Below are positions 9,623 through 17,695 of a stretch of DNA of 64,000 bases, piece after piece. The first letter of the stretch is position 1, and each line of letters starts with the position of its first letter. Both the position numbers and the translations under genes were made by a program. Below the pieces are notes generated by a model, which was not told where the DNA came from, made no database searches, and was given only the letters and a program-made list of their open reading frames with translations. Source of the DNA: Rhizohabitans arisaemae (GTDB taxonomy: Bacteria > Actinomycetota > Actinomycetes > Streptosporangiales > Streptosporangiaceae); contig NZ_BLRH01000060.1 in the NCBI RefSeq assembly GCF_025996515.1, positions 248,001 to 312,000 of the forward strand, written 5' to 3'.

Positions 9623-10606
9623 CTAAAGGCGGGTCGCGCCGCCGCGGCCCAGGTCCTTGGGGCTGGTGAGGTAGCCGTAGCCCCAGCTGACGTGCATCGT
9701 CGCGTAGACCAGCGGCAGCCGTACCAGGGCTCCGGCGGGCAGGCCCCGGCCGGTCAGCACCGAGCCGGCCAGGATGGCGGCGAGGTAGGCGCCCGGGATC
9801 AGGATCGCCGGCCAGAAGAACGGGGAGACGACCAGGCCGAGGGCCATGGCCACCACGGCGACGGGCGGCGCCAGGTAGCGGAGGTTGATCGTGCCGCGGT
9901 GGGTGCGGGCGACGACGTGCCGCCAGCGGCCGTAGTGGTAGTACTGCCGGGCCAACGCCTTCAGGCTCGGGCGAGGGCGGTAGGAGACCCGCATCCGCGG
10001 CTGGAACCAGACCTGCCCGCCCGTGGACCGGATGCGGTGGTTCATCTCCCAGTCCTGGGCGCGGAGGAACGCCTCGTCGTACCCGCCGACCCGCTCCAGC
10101 GCCGAGCGGCGGAAGACCCCCAGATAGACCGTGTCGGCGGGCCCCGCCGTACCCCCGGTGTGGAACCGGGCGTTGCCCACTCCGATCTTGGAGGTCATGG
10201 CGCGGGCCACCGCCTGCTCGAAGGGCGTGTGCCCTTCGGCGGCCATGATGCCGCCGACGTTGTCCGCCCCGGTCTCCCGCAGCGTCGCCACCGCGATCTT
10301 GAGGTAGTCCGAGGGCAACATGGCGTGGCCGTCCACCCGGGCGACGATCTCGTTGACGGACGCGCCGATCGCGGCGTTCAGCGCGTTCGGCGTGCGGCCG
10401 GTGGGGTTGGGGACCACCTTGACCCGCGGATCCTCCGCCGCGATCGCCTTGGCGACTTCGTCGGTACGGTCCTGGGACGGCCCGATCGCCAGGACTACCT
10501 CGATCTCTCCGGGATAGTCCTGTTCGAGGATCTGCCGTACGGCGTCGCGGAGGTACTTCTCCTCATTGAGCACGGGCATGATCACAGAGATCGGGGGCCA
10601 GCTCAT
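9623..10606 (-). CDS. Family 2 glycosyltransferase with C-terminal membrane helices (ExoA-like)
   Basis: 327 residues. PPISVIMPVLNEEKYL at the start, ARVDGHAMLPSDY near residue 110 (the D-x-D equivalent), and AFLRAQDWEMNHRIR near 210 give the GT-A fold with the ED/QxxRW-like acceptor region of processive or polymer-building GT2 enzymes. Two hydrophobic helices follow (PPVAVVAMALGLVVSPFFW, IPGAYLAAILAGSVL), anchoring the protein to the membrane. The ATG at 10606 has GGAG 8 nt upstream; the longer open frame to 10813 crosses the promoter zone of the divergent LCP gene and lacks a ribosome site. Family relatives make exopolysaccharides such as succinoglycan. Here it is likely to decorate or build the wall polymer finished by the adjacent LCP ligase. 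Confidence 0.85.
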   Translation of the reverse strand: MSWPPISVIMPVLNEEKYLRDAVRQILEQDYPGEIEVVLAIGPSQDRTDEVAKAIAAEDPRVKVVPNPTGRTPNALNAAIGASVNEIVARVDGHAMLPSDYLKIAVATLRETGADNVGGIMAAEGHTPFEQAVARAMTSKIGVGNARFHTGGTAGPADTVYLGVFRRSALERVGGYDEAFLRAQDWEMNHRIRSTGGQVWFQPRMRVSYRPRPSLKALARQYYHYGRWRHVVARTHRGTINLRYLAPPVAVVAMALGLVVSPFFWPAILIPGAYLAAILAGSVLTGRGLPAGALVRLPLVYATMHVSWGYGYLTSPKDLGRGGATRL

Positions 10607-10755
10607 CGAGCCATCTCCGGAAAGGCGCGCGGGGGCGTCGGGAAACTGCTTCATAGTCGCGCACACGCTACTGTACGAGCGGGTGTGGACGGCAACCGAA
10701 AGGCTGCTTTGGACGTCGCATACGACTTCGGGACAGTGCGGCGAGGGGAGACGCC

Positions 10756-12285
10756 ATGCACGACAAAGAGGACTCCGATGACGTTTCAGGGGTCCGCATC
10801 GGGGGCGACGCATACGGCGAGGTGACCCTCACGCCGGCAGGTCGGCGGGGCCGCCGCGGTCGTCTCTCCCTGCAGCGCGCCCGCTCCAAGCGGCGCATGG
10901 TCGTCGCCTCCGGTGTGCTCTCCAGCGGGGTGCTGCTGGTCTCCGGCGGGCTGTGGGCGCTCCCCAACTACGCGGCGAGCACGGTCACCCAGGTGGATGC
11001 GGGGATCACCGAGCCGGAGGCGCCCAAGGGCGCGCTGAACATCCTGCTGATGGGCGTCGACCGGCGGGACAACCTCTCCCGCAGGGTTCAGCAGCGCCTC
11101 AGACTCGGCCGGGAGCTCGGACAGAGATCCGACACGATGATGGTGATCCACCTGTCGGAGGACCGTACCAAGGCGACCGTGGTCAGCATCCCCCGCGACT
11201 CCTGGGTGTCGATTCCGGGCCACGGCAACGGCAAGATCAACGGCGCCTACCAGCGGGGTGGGGCCGCGCTCGCCGTGAAGACCGTGCAGCAGGTCACCGG
11301 ACTCAAGATCAACCACTACATCGAGGTCAACGTCCTGGGGTTCATCGACGTCGTCGACTCGCTGGGCGGCATCGACGTCTGCACCAACGTTCCGATCGAC
11401 GACGCGAAGCACGGCATCGTGCTGGCCCCCGGAACCCACCGCCTCGACGGGGTCAAGGCCCTCTCCTTCGCCCGCACCCGGGCCACCGCGCGCTCCGACT
11501 TCGACCGGATCGACCGCCAGCAGCAGGTCATGTCGGCCCTGCTCCACCAGGCACTCAGCGGTGGCACCCTGACGAACCCGGTCAAACTCACCGGCTTCAT
11601 CAACACCACCCTCAAGACCCTCACCGTGAACAAGCAACTCGCCGGCGACATGCTCGGCCTGGTCGACCAGCTCAAATCGGTCTCCACCGACAACGTCGTC
11701 TTCGCCACCGTGCCGATCGCCGACGCGAACTTCACCACGCCCACCCGCGAATCCGCCGTCCTGTGGAAGGAGAAGGAGGCCAAGGACCTGTTCGCCCGGA
11801 TCGCCAAGGACCAGCCGCTGGTCGGCCCCACCGCCTCCCCCTCGGCGTCGGCCGCCCCCTCCCCCAAGCCCAGCCCGACCCCCGCCGCGGGCGCGCTCCG
11901 GGTGCCGCCGGAGCGGATCACCCTGCACGTGCTCAACGGCACCGGCGTCGACGGCAAAGGCGCCAGATCCAAGGCCGAACTGGTCCGCCTCGGCTTCAAG
12001 ATCCCCAGTGCGCCGGGCAACACCACCAGGACCGACTACGTCGACACGGTCATCCGGTACGGCCGGAATCAGGCGGAGGCCGCCAAGACCGTCGCCGCGG
12101 CCCTCCCCGGCGCCAAGCTCCGGCTCACCGAGGAGCGCTCCGACCGTATCGACGTCGTCGTCGGCAGAAACCACCCCGTCGCCAAACCCGTCAAAATCAC
12201 CGCGCCTGCCGCCGCACCCACCCCCACCCCGACACCCACCGCGGCCGTCACCCCCAAAACCGCCACCCAGAACATCTGCCGCTAG
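10756..12285 (+). CDS. LytR-CpsA-Psr (LCP) family glycopolymer ligase with LytR_C domain
   Basis: 509 residues. A basic cytosolic tail is followed by one membrane helix (48-70), the LCP domain (about 94-260: NILLMGVDRRD, RSDTMMVIHL, VSIPRDSWV, KINGAYQRGG, LSFARTRATARSDFDRIDRQ), a Pro/Ser-rich linker (about 355-380), and a C-terminal LytR_C domain (about 388-475, ITLHVLNGTG). The protein ends in a Pro/Thr-rich tail. LCP enzymes move lipid-linked teichoic acids or arabinogalactan-like polymers onto peptidoglycan outside the membrane; the conserved Arg and Asp residues that hold the pyrophosphate are present. GAGGGGAG stands 5 nt before the ATG. It is probably the last enzyme of the wall-polymer locus to its left. 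Confidence 0.9.
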   Translation: MHDKEDSDDVSGVRIGGDAYGEVTLTPAGRRGRRGRLSLQRARSKRRMVVASGVLSSGVLLVSGGLWALPNYAASTVTQVDAGITEPEAPKGALNILLMGVDRRDNLSRRVQQRLRLGRELGQRSDTMMVIHLSEDRTKATVVSIPRDSWVSIPGHGNGKINGAYQRGGAALAVKTVQQVTGLKINHYIEVNVLGFIDVVDSLGGIDVCTNVPIDDAKHGIVLAPGTHRLDGVKALSFARTRATARSDFDRIDRQQQVMSALLHQALSGGTLTNPVKLTGFINTTLKTLTVNKQLAGDMLGLVDQLKSVSTDNVVFATVPIADANFTTPTRESAVLWKEKEAKDLFARIAKDQPLVGPTASPSASAAPSPKPSPTPAAGALRVPPERITLHVLNGTGVDGKGARSKAELVRLGFKIPSAPGNTTRTDYVDTVIRYGRNQAEAAKTVAAALPGAKLRLTEERSDRIDVVVGRNHPVAKPVKITAPAAAPTPTPTPTAAVTPKTATQNICR

Positions 12286-12294
12286 CACGCATTT

Positions 12295-12939
12295 TCAAGG
12301 TTTCTGGGCCAGCAGGTAGGCCTGGGGGACCTTTTCGGTTCGCCGGGGTTCTCGGACGAGGCGGGCTTGGATCGTGAAGCCGGTCCGGGTCAGCTGTTCG
12401 GCGATCCGGTCCGGGTTGAGCCGATGGAAGTCGAGCGAGATCTTGTGGCCGAAGGCTTCGGCGATGTGGAGTGGCTCGTCGCCCACCTGGAAGGCGACGA
12501 GGAGATGGCCTCCCGGAGCCAGCACCCGGTGGAACTCCGCGAAGACCGCGGGGAGCCGCTGGGGGAGCGGATGAATGATCGAGTACCAGGCGACGAGGCC
12601 GGTCAGAGTGCCGTCGGAAACATCCAGATCGGTCATCGAACCCACGTCGAACCGCAGGTCCGGGTACAGCTTGCGGGCCAGGTCGACCATGGCCGGCGAC
12701 AGATCGACGCCGAAGACGTCCAGCCCCAGGGAGTTCAGGTGGTCCGTGACCCGGCCGGGACCACACCCGACCTCGGCGACCGGACCACCACCGGCGGCCT
12801 GGATCAATTCCGCAAACGTCCCCAGCATGGCGCGCTCAAACGGATTGTCCCGTATCTCATCACGAACCATCTCGGCGTACTCGGCGGCGATGAGGTCGTA
12901 CGCCTTCCGGGTGGTGCGAACATCATCAGGCTCGGTCAT
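12295..12939 (-). CDS. Class I SAM-dependent methyltransferase
   Basis: 214 residues. Motif I is VAEVGCGPGRVTDHL (about 54-68), followed by LDVFGVDLSPAMVDLARK for the ribose-binding acidic residue and by a conserved post-motif LVAWYSIIHPLP. A later GGHLLVAFQVG strand completes the seven-strand fold. Relatives are small-molecule methyltransferases of the Methyltransf_11/25 type, and the substrate cannot be predicted. It converges with the LCP gene with only 9 nt between stop codons, so transcripts may overlap. No operon partner is visible, and the upstream 170 nt to the next gene hold no clear motif. Confidence 0.85.
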   Translation of the reverse strand: MTEPDDVRTTRKAYDLIAAEYAEMVRDEIRDNPFERAMLGTFAELIQAAGGGPVAEVGCGPGRVTDHLNSLGLDVFGVDLSPAMVDLARKLYPDLRFDVGSMTDLDVSDGTLTGLVAWYSIIHPLPQRLPAVFAEFHRVLAPGGHLLVAFQVGDEPLHIAEAFGHKISLDFHRLNPDRIAEQLTRTGFTIQARLVREPRRTEKVPQAYLLAQKP

Positions 12940-13106
12940 AAGCGAGCAGAGTAACGCCGTCCGCGCCTACCCGGTTACTGAGATTCCGCTCGCGGCACCG
13001 CCCGGCGACCCGGCCCAAGGCCGTACGACACCGTTCACCGTGTAGCCGTCACGATGCCGAAGCCGTCGATGACCTGTGCCGCCATCGGCCGTACCCCAGC
13101 ACGTGG

Positions 13107-14597
13107 TCAGGGTGAATCCGTCGGCCGGTAGAGGTCGTGGAGGCCGACCAGGAGAACGTTCGTGTCCTCATCACCGACCGTTCGCAGCTCTTCCGTAAAA
13201 CCCGATCCGCCGTAGCAGGCCAGGACGGTCTCCCGGGTGTCATAGCCCTTGCCGGCGAGCAGATCGCGTGCCCGCGCCAGTCGCCGCAGATGGTGGACGC
13301 CCATCGTCTCACCCCATTTGGCCTCGCCGAGGGAGAGAATTCGGCGGGGTTGTCCGGAGTCCTGAGCCGCCAGAACCGCTACATCGATCTCGATCTGCGT
13401 GCGGTTCGCCGGATCTGCCACCACCCCGGAGCCCACCTCAGCCGGGAAACCCCTGAACCGGGCTTCCCCGGCATCCAGCGCGAAATCCCGGCACAGGGCC
13501 TCGAAATGCGGTCCCACCACCTGGGCCAGAAATGTCGCCCGAGTCGATTCCCACACACTCGCCGCGCGGCGGATCTCCAGTTCGGGCCAGCGCCGCCGCA
13601 TGATCGCCTCGTAGAAGGTGATCAACGGCTCGACGATCCGGTAGCGAGAACGTCCCGATCGGAACAGATCCGGCTCCCGTGTGATCAGGGCGCAGTCCTC
13701 CAGCATGTTGAGTGGATGGGTGATCAGATCAGACTTGCGCCCGACATATCGAGCGATAGTTCCATTTGTGGTGCTCCCACTCGCGATGGCGGCCAGCACG
13801 GAATGGTAGAGGCCTGGGTCGCGGATCTCCGACTCCTCCGCGAGCAGATAGCGCGCCTCCCGGAAGAGGGCGTTCCGCGGGTTGAGCATGGTCCTGACGA
13901 CCCACGCGTCGAAGTCGGCGAGATCCGCCGGTGTGTCCCCTTGGGTGAACTCGTAGCGATACGCGGGAGTACCCCCGACGACCGCATGCACCAGAATCGC
14001 CAGCCGCGGATCCTCGATCCCCCAGAACTCGGCCGCGTCCCGGTATCGGAACGGGTGGATCACCATTTCCAGCCCGGCCCGGCCCCGCAGCGGCGCCTGG
14101 CCCGCCAGCAACCCTCCCATGACGGACATCGCCGACCCGCAGAGTATGAGCCGCGCCTGGCTCTCCCTGCCGCTCCCCCCAGGCCCGAGTTCCCGCTGAA
14201 TGATCGAAGGCAACGCCGGGGACGTCCTGGACAGGAAGGGGAACTCGTCGATGATCACGGGGACGGGACGGTCCCGGAAACGCCGGAACATGGCGGCGAT
14301 CCCGTCGTTCCAATCCCGGAAAGGGAACTCCGCGACTTCCCGCGTATACCTCGTCAGAGCCTCGTCGAACAACCGAAGCGACTCAGCCTCCGTCGCCTCG
14401 GTGGCGGCGAAGTACATGCCACCGGTGGCCTCGGCGAGCGCCTGCAGCAGGAAGCTCTTGCCTTGGCGACGCCGACCGCTGACCACGCCGAGAGTCGCAC
14501 CGGGCTGGGCTCCTCGCAGGCGCCCACCTGACGCGAAATCGGTGAGCCCCTCCCACTCCCACTCCCTGGCGAAGATCCGATCGGGCTTAGCGACCAT
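13107..14597 (-). CDS. AAA_14/archaeal-type ATPase with DUF234-like C-terminal domain
   Basis: About 496 residues. The N-terminal P-loop domain has Walker A GRRRQGKS (41-48) and Walker B VPVIIDEFPFL (Asp117-Glu118), followed by LILCGSAMSVM, the sensor region typical of this stand-alone ATPase family. The middle is a winged-helix-like part (NGTIARYVGRKSDLITHPLNML). The C-terminus (QIEIDVAVLAAQ, ILSLGEAKWG) resembles the D...ExK restriction-nuclease-like core of DUF234. Such ATPases are common in archaea and in accessory regions of bacteria; roles proposed include defence or mobile-element maintenance, none proven. The ATG at 14597 has GGGGGAG close upstream. A perfect 39-bp AT-rich palindrome sits 29 bp upstream, suggesting autoregulation. 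Lower codon bias than neighbours hints at transfer. Confidence 0.75.
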   Translation of the reverse strand: MVAKPDRIFAREWEWEGLTDFASGGRLRGAQPGATLGVVSGRRRQGKSFLLQALAEATGGMYFAATEATEAESLRLFDEALTRYTREVAEFPFRDWNDGIAAMFRRFRDRPVPVIIDEFPFLSRTSPALPSIIQRELGPGGSGRESQARLILCGSAMSVMGGLLAGQAPLRGRAGLEMVIHPFRYRDAAEFWGIEDPRLAILVHAVVGGTPAYRYEFTQGDTPADLADFDAWVVRTMLNPRNALFREARYLLAEESEIRDPGLYHSVLAAIASGSTTNGTIARYVGRKSDLITHPLNMLEDCALITREPDLFRSGRSRYRIVEPLITFYEAIMRRRWPELEIRRAASVWESTRATFLAQVVGPHFEALCRDFALDAGEARFRGFPAEVGSGVVADPANRTQIEIDVAVLAAQDSGQPRRILSLGEAKWGETMGVHHLRRLARARDLLAGKGYDTRETVLACYGGSGFTEELRTVGDEDTNVLLVGLHDLYRPTDSP

Positions 14598-14625
14598 TGG
14601 CTCCCCCAACCACGCCGAGCCGAAA

Positions 14626-14664
14626 AATACAGAACTATACTTCCGGGAAGTATAGTTCTGTATT
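14626..14664. promoter_or_regulatory. Perfect 39-bp inverted repeat upstream of the ATPase gene
   Basis: Two 19-bp arms (14626-14644 and 14646-14664) pair without mismatch around a single G; the core reads TATACTTCC-G-GGAAGTATA. It is strikingly AT-rich for this genome and lies 29-67 bp upstream of the ATPase start, covering the expected promoter. It could be an operator for a dimeric regulator or a cruciform/hairpin recognised by the ATPase itself. Confidence 0.7.
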
Positions 14665-14702
14665 CTCGCAACCCGACGGTACGGCGTCCGCCAAGCCGGT
14701 GA

Positions 14703-15353
14703 TCAGCGCGGTTCGCAGACGATGCCGTCGCCGTCTCGGTCCTGGTACCAGGCGTACTCGGGGTCGACGCCTCGCCGGTAGGGGCCGTAGCCCTTGGCGT
14801 TGGCGTCCTTGCAGGTGCGGAAACGCGGATCGACCTGGGGCTTCGGCGCACACTGAACCGACCAGACGCCGAGCTTGGCGCGCTGGGCCTTGGCCTGCTC
14901 GGAGCGGAGCAGGTCACGGTACTTGACGTTCGGCGCGTGGTTCACCACCCTGGCCCAGCCGCCCCGGACCAGGTTCTGGTTGACGAACACACCGGTGCCG
15001 CCCCACACATAGGCGAGGCGGTTGCCTGCGGAGTCCTTGGGAGTCCTGTCCCGGAGAAGGTAGGCGATCTTGCCGATGGGGAGCAGCGCCTTGGTACGGG
15101 CGAACGCGGGGTTGCTGAAGCACTGGCCCCGCTTGGGGGTGGCGATCGAGAGCAGGCGGACCCGGAAGGTCGCGCCTCTGGTGGGGACGACCTCGACGAG
15201 GTCACCGGCGACTATCTTCGTCACCTTCACCTGGACGGCACCCTTGGGCACGTTCGCGGGCGGTGCCGAGGCCGTGGCGGGAGCGGCTACGGCAAGCGGA
15301 ATCGTGATCGTGGCGGCGGCGGACAGCACAGACAAGCGGAGCATGTTACGCAC
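14703..15353 (-). CDS. Secreted thermonuclease-like protein with excalibur domain, active site degenerate
   Basis: About 216 residues. A signal peptide (LSVLSAAATITIPLAVAAPATASA, likely cut after ASA) precedes an SNase-like barrel (VQVKVTKIVAGDLVEV ... FRVRLLSIATPKRG ... NRLAYVWGG) and a C-terminal excalibur calcium-binding motif with DRDGDGIVCEP. In active nucleases the loop reads D-T-P-E; here it is A-T-P-K, so both the metal-ligand Asp and the catalytic Glu are missing, and the arginine before L-A-Y is shifted. The fold is retained but nuclease activity is doubtful; nucleic-acid or wall binding is an alternative. The GTG at 15353 is 6 nt after AGAAGG; an ATG at 15344 is also possible. It faces an AT-rich intergenic zone. 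Confidence 0.75.
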   Translation of the reverse strand: MRNMLRLSVLSAAATITIPLAVAAPATASAPPANVPKGAVQVKVTKIVAGDLVEVVPTRGATFRVRLLSIATPKRGQCFSNPAFARTKALLPIGKIAYLLRDRTPKDSAGNRLAYVWGGTGVFVNQNLVRGGWARVVNHAPNVKYRDLLRSEQAKAQRAKLGVWSVQCAPKPQVDPRFRTCKDANAKGYGPYRRGVDPEYAWYQDRDGDGIVCEPR

Positions 15354-15410
15354 TAGCGACCTTCTTCGCACGTATTGGAAGAGCCGCTAAAGTAGCAATA
15401 ATCCTTGATT

Positions 15411-15426
15411 TCACTACATATAGTGA
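15411..15426. promoter_or_regulatory. 16-bp palindrome TCACTA-CATA-TAGTGA
   Basis: A six-bp inverted repeat with a 4-nt centre, nested in a weaker TTGAT...ATCAA pair, lies about 58 bp upstream of the thermonuclease-like gene in an AT-rich stretch. It is a plausible operator, and no regulator is known. Confidence 0.35.
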
Positions 15427-15593
15427 TCAATCCGATATCAATGAGCCGCCTGGCCGGAATCTTGATCATGACGAATATCGATCAACCGAAAATCACGGCC
15501 AGTCATAGCCCTTATCGCCACCCAGGCGACCCATCTAAACGATCAAGAAAAATCTGCCCTTTTAGAACCTTGGGAAGCCGCTAGATTCACCCC

Positions 15594-15923
15594 ATGCGTC
15601 CGGTGAGCAGGTCATCCAGGTGGGCACCCAGAAACGATAGAGTCGTGGTGATCGATACCATCTGTACTCTAGTTTCACTATTTATCCTATTTCATGTCTC
15701 AATTATGCTAATCTTCGTACTTGCGCCAACCCATGCTCTCGAAGGGGACCGGCTCCTCCAGTATCGAAACAACGTCAGCGTCACCGCGCTCCTGCTGTTC
15801 GTGGTTTTCGGGGGAATCACCGCGGGTGCCCATGCTTTCCGGCTCATGGTGATGAAATGGCTCCATGCTCTCTTCACCGTGCTGTCCGTGGGCCTCTGCC
15901 TCGTCGTTCTGGCCAACCTCTGA
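15594..15923 (+). CDS. Small hypothetical membrane protein
   Basis: 109 codons with three strongly hydrophobic stretches (TLVSLFILFHVSIMLIFVLA, VSVTALLLFVVFGGITAGA, LHALFTVLSVGLCLVVLANL) separated by short polar loops, which is why I regard it as a real protein. The start is uncertain: the ATG at 15594 has no ribosome site, and a GTG at about 15642-15645 would leave a 93-residue protein beginning just before the first helix. Its early codons are low in third-position GC compared with surrounding genes, consistent with recent arrival or relaxed selection. I do not recognise the family and no operon partner is visible. Confidence 0.45.
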   Translation: MRPVSRSSRWAPRNDRVVVIDTICTLVSLFILFHVSIMLIFVLAPTHALEGDRLLQYRNNVSVTALLLFVVFGGITAGAHAFRLMVMKWLHALFTVLSVGLCLVVLANL

Positions 15924-16748
15924 CGCTTGACCTCCCCGCTTCGCCGCCACGGGCGACGACACCGGTTGCCCGCCGGCGCACGACCCGCCGGTGAAGTCGC
16001 CCAGAGAGGGCGCAGCCTGTGTCCGTACCCGATCCGCGGGAAGCACCCCCGAGAGCTACTGTGCAGTAGTTGGATCTTGAAGTTGGTACGCTGATCCCCC
16101 GGGAGTCTGGCTTTTCACTAGGGGGATGAGATGGCCAGGGAACAGGGGCCGGCGATGACTGCTGTGTCGGCGCCGATCACCCCGGCCGCTCCGCTCTTCG
16201 GTGCGCACCCCGCCTACCGGACCTTCCGTCCGCCTTGGCACAGGCACCACCGCACCCCCGCGGACTTCGACCTCCCTGCCGTCGAACTCACCCGCTCGTC
16301 CCCGGATCGCCTCCACTCCCGCCACCTCCGGGTGTGCGAAGGCGATCCGCAGCGGGTGGTGATCGCTGGCCACGGGATCGGTCAGAGCAGGTCCGCCGGC
16401 CTCCCCGCATATGAAGTTCTGGCACGAGGCGCACCGGTGCCGTTCCCCGCGCCGTTTCCCGCCCAACCTGCCGGATTCGTCGCCGAGCCGGCTCTCGCCG
16501 GTCCCGGCGCCACCATGGTGCGCTCCGCACGTCTGCCGCACGCCGAGCGATACGCCGGCACCCCGCCGTTTCCCCGGCCGGGGAGGCGGACCGCATCGTC
16601 CCCGCAGAGCGCATCCACGTCCTTGCCCACCACTACCCCACGCGGAGAACCACGTGATTTCCGACGCGCAACACCTCCAAGGCCTCAAGGCCGACCCGGA
16701 CGGATACCGGGCGACGGTCCTGTCCCTCCTCAAACGGGCCTTCGGCTG
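15924..16748 (+). other. Region of unclear coding potential before the SRPBCC gene
   Basis: An ATG at 16131 has an excellent ribosome site (AGGGGG, 5 nt) and opens a frame that is continuous with the SRPBCC gene to 17288. Only its first 60 or so codons look like coding sequence in base bias. The middle is Pro/Arg/Ser-rich and the bias moves to another frame near 16577-16657, which ends in TGA overlapping a GTG at 16654. The simplest reading is a damaged gene whose start and end are in different frames. Sequencing error or a programmed shift cannot be excluded. Confidence 0.4.
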
Positions 16749-16749
16749 A
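16654..16749 (+). CDS. Tiny coupled ORF (31 residues)
   Basis: A GTG start overlaps an upstream TGA (GTGA) and the stop TGA shares its last base with the ATG of the SRPBCC gene (TGATG). The predicted peptide is amphipathic at its end (YRATVLSLLKRAFG) and its codons have the genome's normal high third-position GC. The two overlaps suggest translational coupling in a chain. It may be the surviving C-terminus of a broken gene rather than an independent peptide. Confidence 0.35.
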   Translation: MISDAQHLQGLKADPDGYRATVLSLLKRAFG

Positions 16750-17288
16750 TGCGCACACCCACCCACTGGGGCGTCCACCCGTCGGAGACGGTACGCCCCT
16801 ATCCCTGCGACGAGCTCATCCCCGACCCCGGGGCAACCTGGTTCCGCGGAGTGTCCGTCTTCGCCCCACCTGAGATCGTCTACCGCTGGCTCTGCCAGAT
16901 GCGGGTCGCCCCCTACAGCTACGACCTGCTGGACAATCTCGGCCGCAGAAGCCCGCGCACCCTCACCCCGGGCGCGGAGAACCTGACGGCCGGACAGCCC
17001 GTCATGAGCATCTTCACCCTGGTCTCCTTCACCCCCGGACGGGACCTGACCCTCCGGATACGCCCAGGCAAGGGGTACCGGGTGTTCGGGGACCTCGCCC
17101 TCACCTACGACGTCCGATCGGAGAACGGCCGCACCACCCGGCTGGTCGTCAAGCTCCTGCTCGGCAACGCCAAGGGACCGCTGAGCCAGGCCCGCAGCAA
17201 GGCTTTGGCCTGGGGCGACCTGCTCATGATGCGCAAGCAGCTCCTGACCTTCCGCCGCCTGGCCGAACGTCAGGCCGCCCACCACTGA
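16749..17288 (+). CDS. SRPBCC-like (polyketide cyclase/dehydrase fold) protein
   Basis: 179 residues from the ATG at 16749. The order of elements fits a START/SRPBCC hydrophobic-cavity fold: ATWFRGVSVFAPPEIVYRWL at the N-terminus, a central SYDLLDNLGRRSPR, alternating strands (FGDLALTYDVRSENG, TTRLVVKLLLGN) and a final long helix (ALAWGDLLMMRKQLLTFRRL). Such proteins bind lipids or hydrophobic small molecules, and the ligand is unknown. Relatives in actinomycetes are stand-alone cytosolic proteins of about this size, which supports the internal start even though the frame is open upstream to 16131. The next gene begins 39 nt downstream in the same direction. Confidence 0.65.
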   Translation: MRTPTHWGVHPSETVRPYPCDELIPDPGATWFRGVSVFAPPEIVYRWLCQMRVAPYSYDLLDNLGRRSPRTLTPGAENLTAGQPVMSIFTLVSFTPGRDLTLRIRPGKGYRVFGDLALTYDVRSENGRTTRLVVKLLLGNAKGPLSQARSKALAWGDLLMMRKQLLTFRRLAERQAAHH

Positions 17289-17326
17289 TTCGGGCGGCAC
17301 CGAAGAACCACGACAAGGATTGGCTT

Positions 17327-17695
17327 ATGGCGATGCCCAGGAAGGGATCTCGGCTCATCATGGTGGACGAGGTCGTGTTCCGGTGGCGCGTTCGCCATAA
17401 GCCCACCTATAGCCAGGGCAACGGCTGGGTCCCGCTGACCTTCGCCGTTGAGCACGCCACCTCCCCGGGCGCCGTACTCATGGTCACCTTTCCCTGCGCC
17501 CGGCCGGACAACTGGCTTGGCCTGCCGTCCGTCGGAATCCGGCCGAATCTCGTGGCGGCCTACGTCAGATGGGCACTGGACGAGGGCTGGGTCCCCGCCC
17601 ACGTGGGTCCTGCGTTCTCACTCACCCTGACCCGAAGACAGGCTGCCGACGATACGTCCGGCTACCGCCTGATCAGCCTATCCAGGTCACATTGA
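17327..17695 (+). CDS. Conserved actinobacterial hypothetical protein
   Basis: 122 residues. The opening M-P-R-K-G-S-R followed by VDEVVFRWRVRHKPTYSQGN is a pattern I have seen repeatedly in small actinomycete proteins of unknown role. The middle is a beta-rich part (PLTFAVEHATSPGAVLMVTF) and the end contains PNLVAAYVRWALDEGWVP. No signal peptide or membrane segment is present, so it is cytosolic. AAGG precedes the ATG by 8-9 nt; a second ATG follows two codons later. Its 3' end overlaps by 23 nt, tail to tail, with the ParE-like gene on the other strand. Confidence 0.7.
   Translation: MAMPRKGSRLIMVDEVVFRWRVRHKPTYSQGNGWVPLTFAVEHATSPGAVLMVTFPCARPDNWLGLPSVGIRPNLVAAYVRWALDEGWVPAHVGPAFSLTLTRRQAADDTSGYRLISLSRSH

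Noticed and set aside
10786-12288. 500-codon minus-strand frame antisense to the LCP gene
   Set aside because: Gly/Val/Asp-rich shadow sequence with no domain, while the + strand encodes a full LCP protein.
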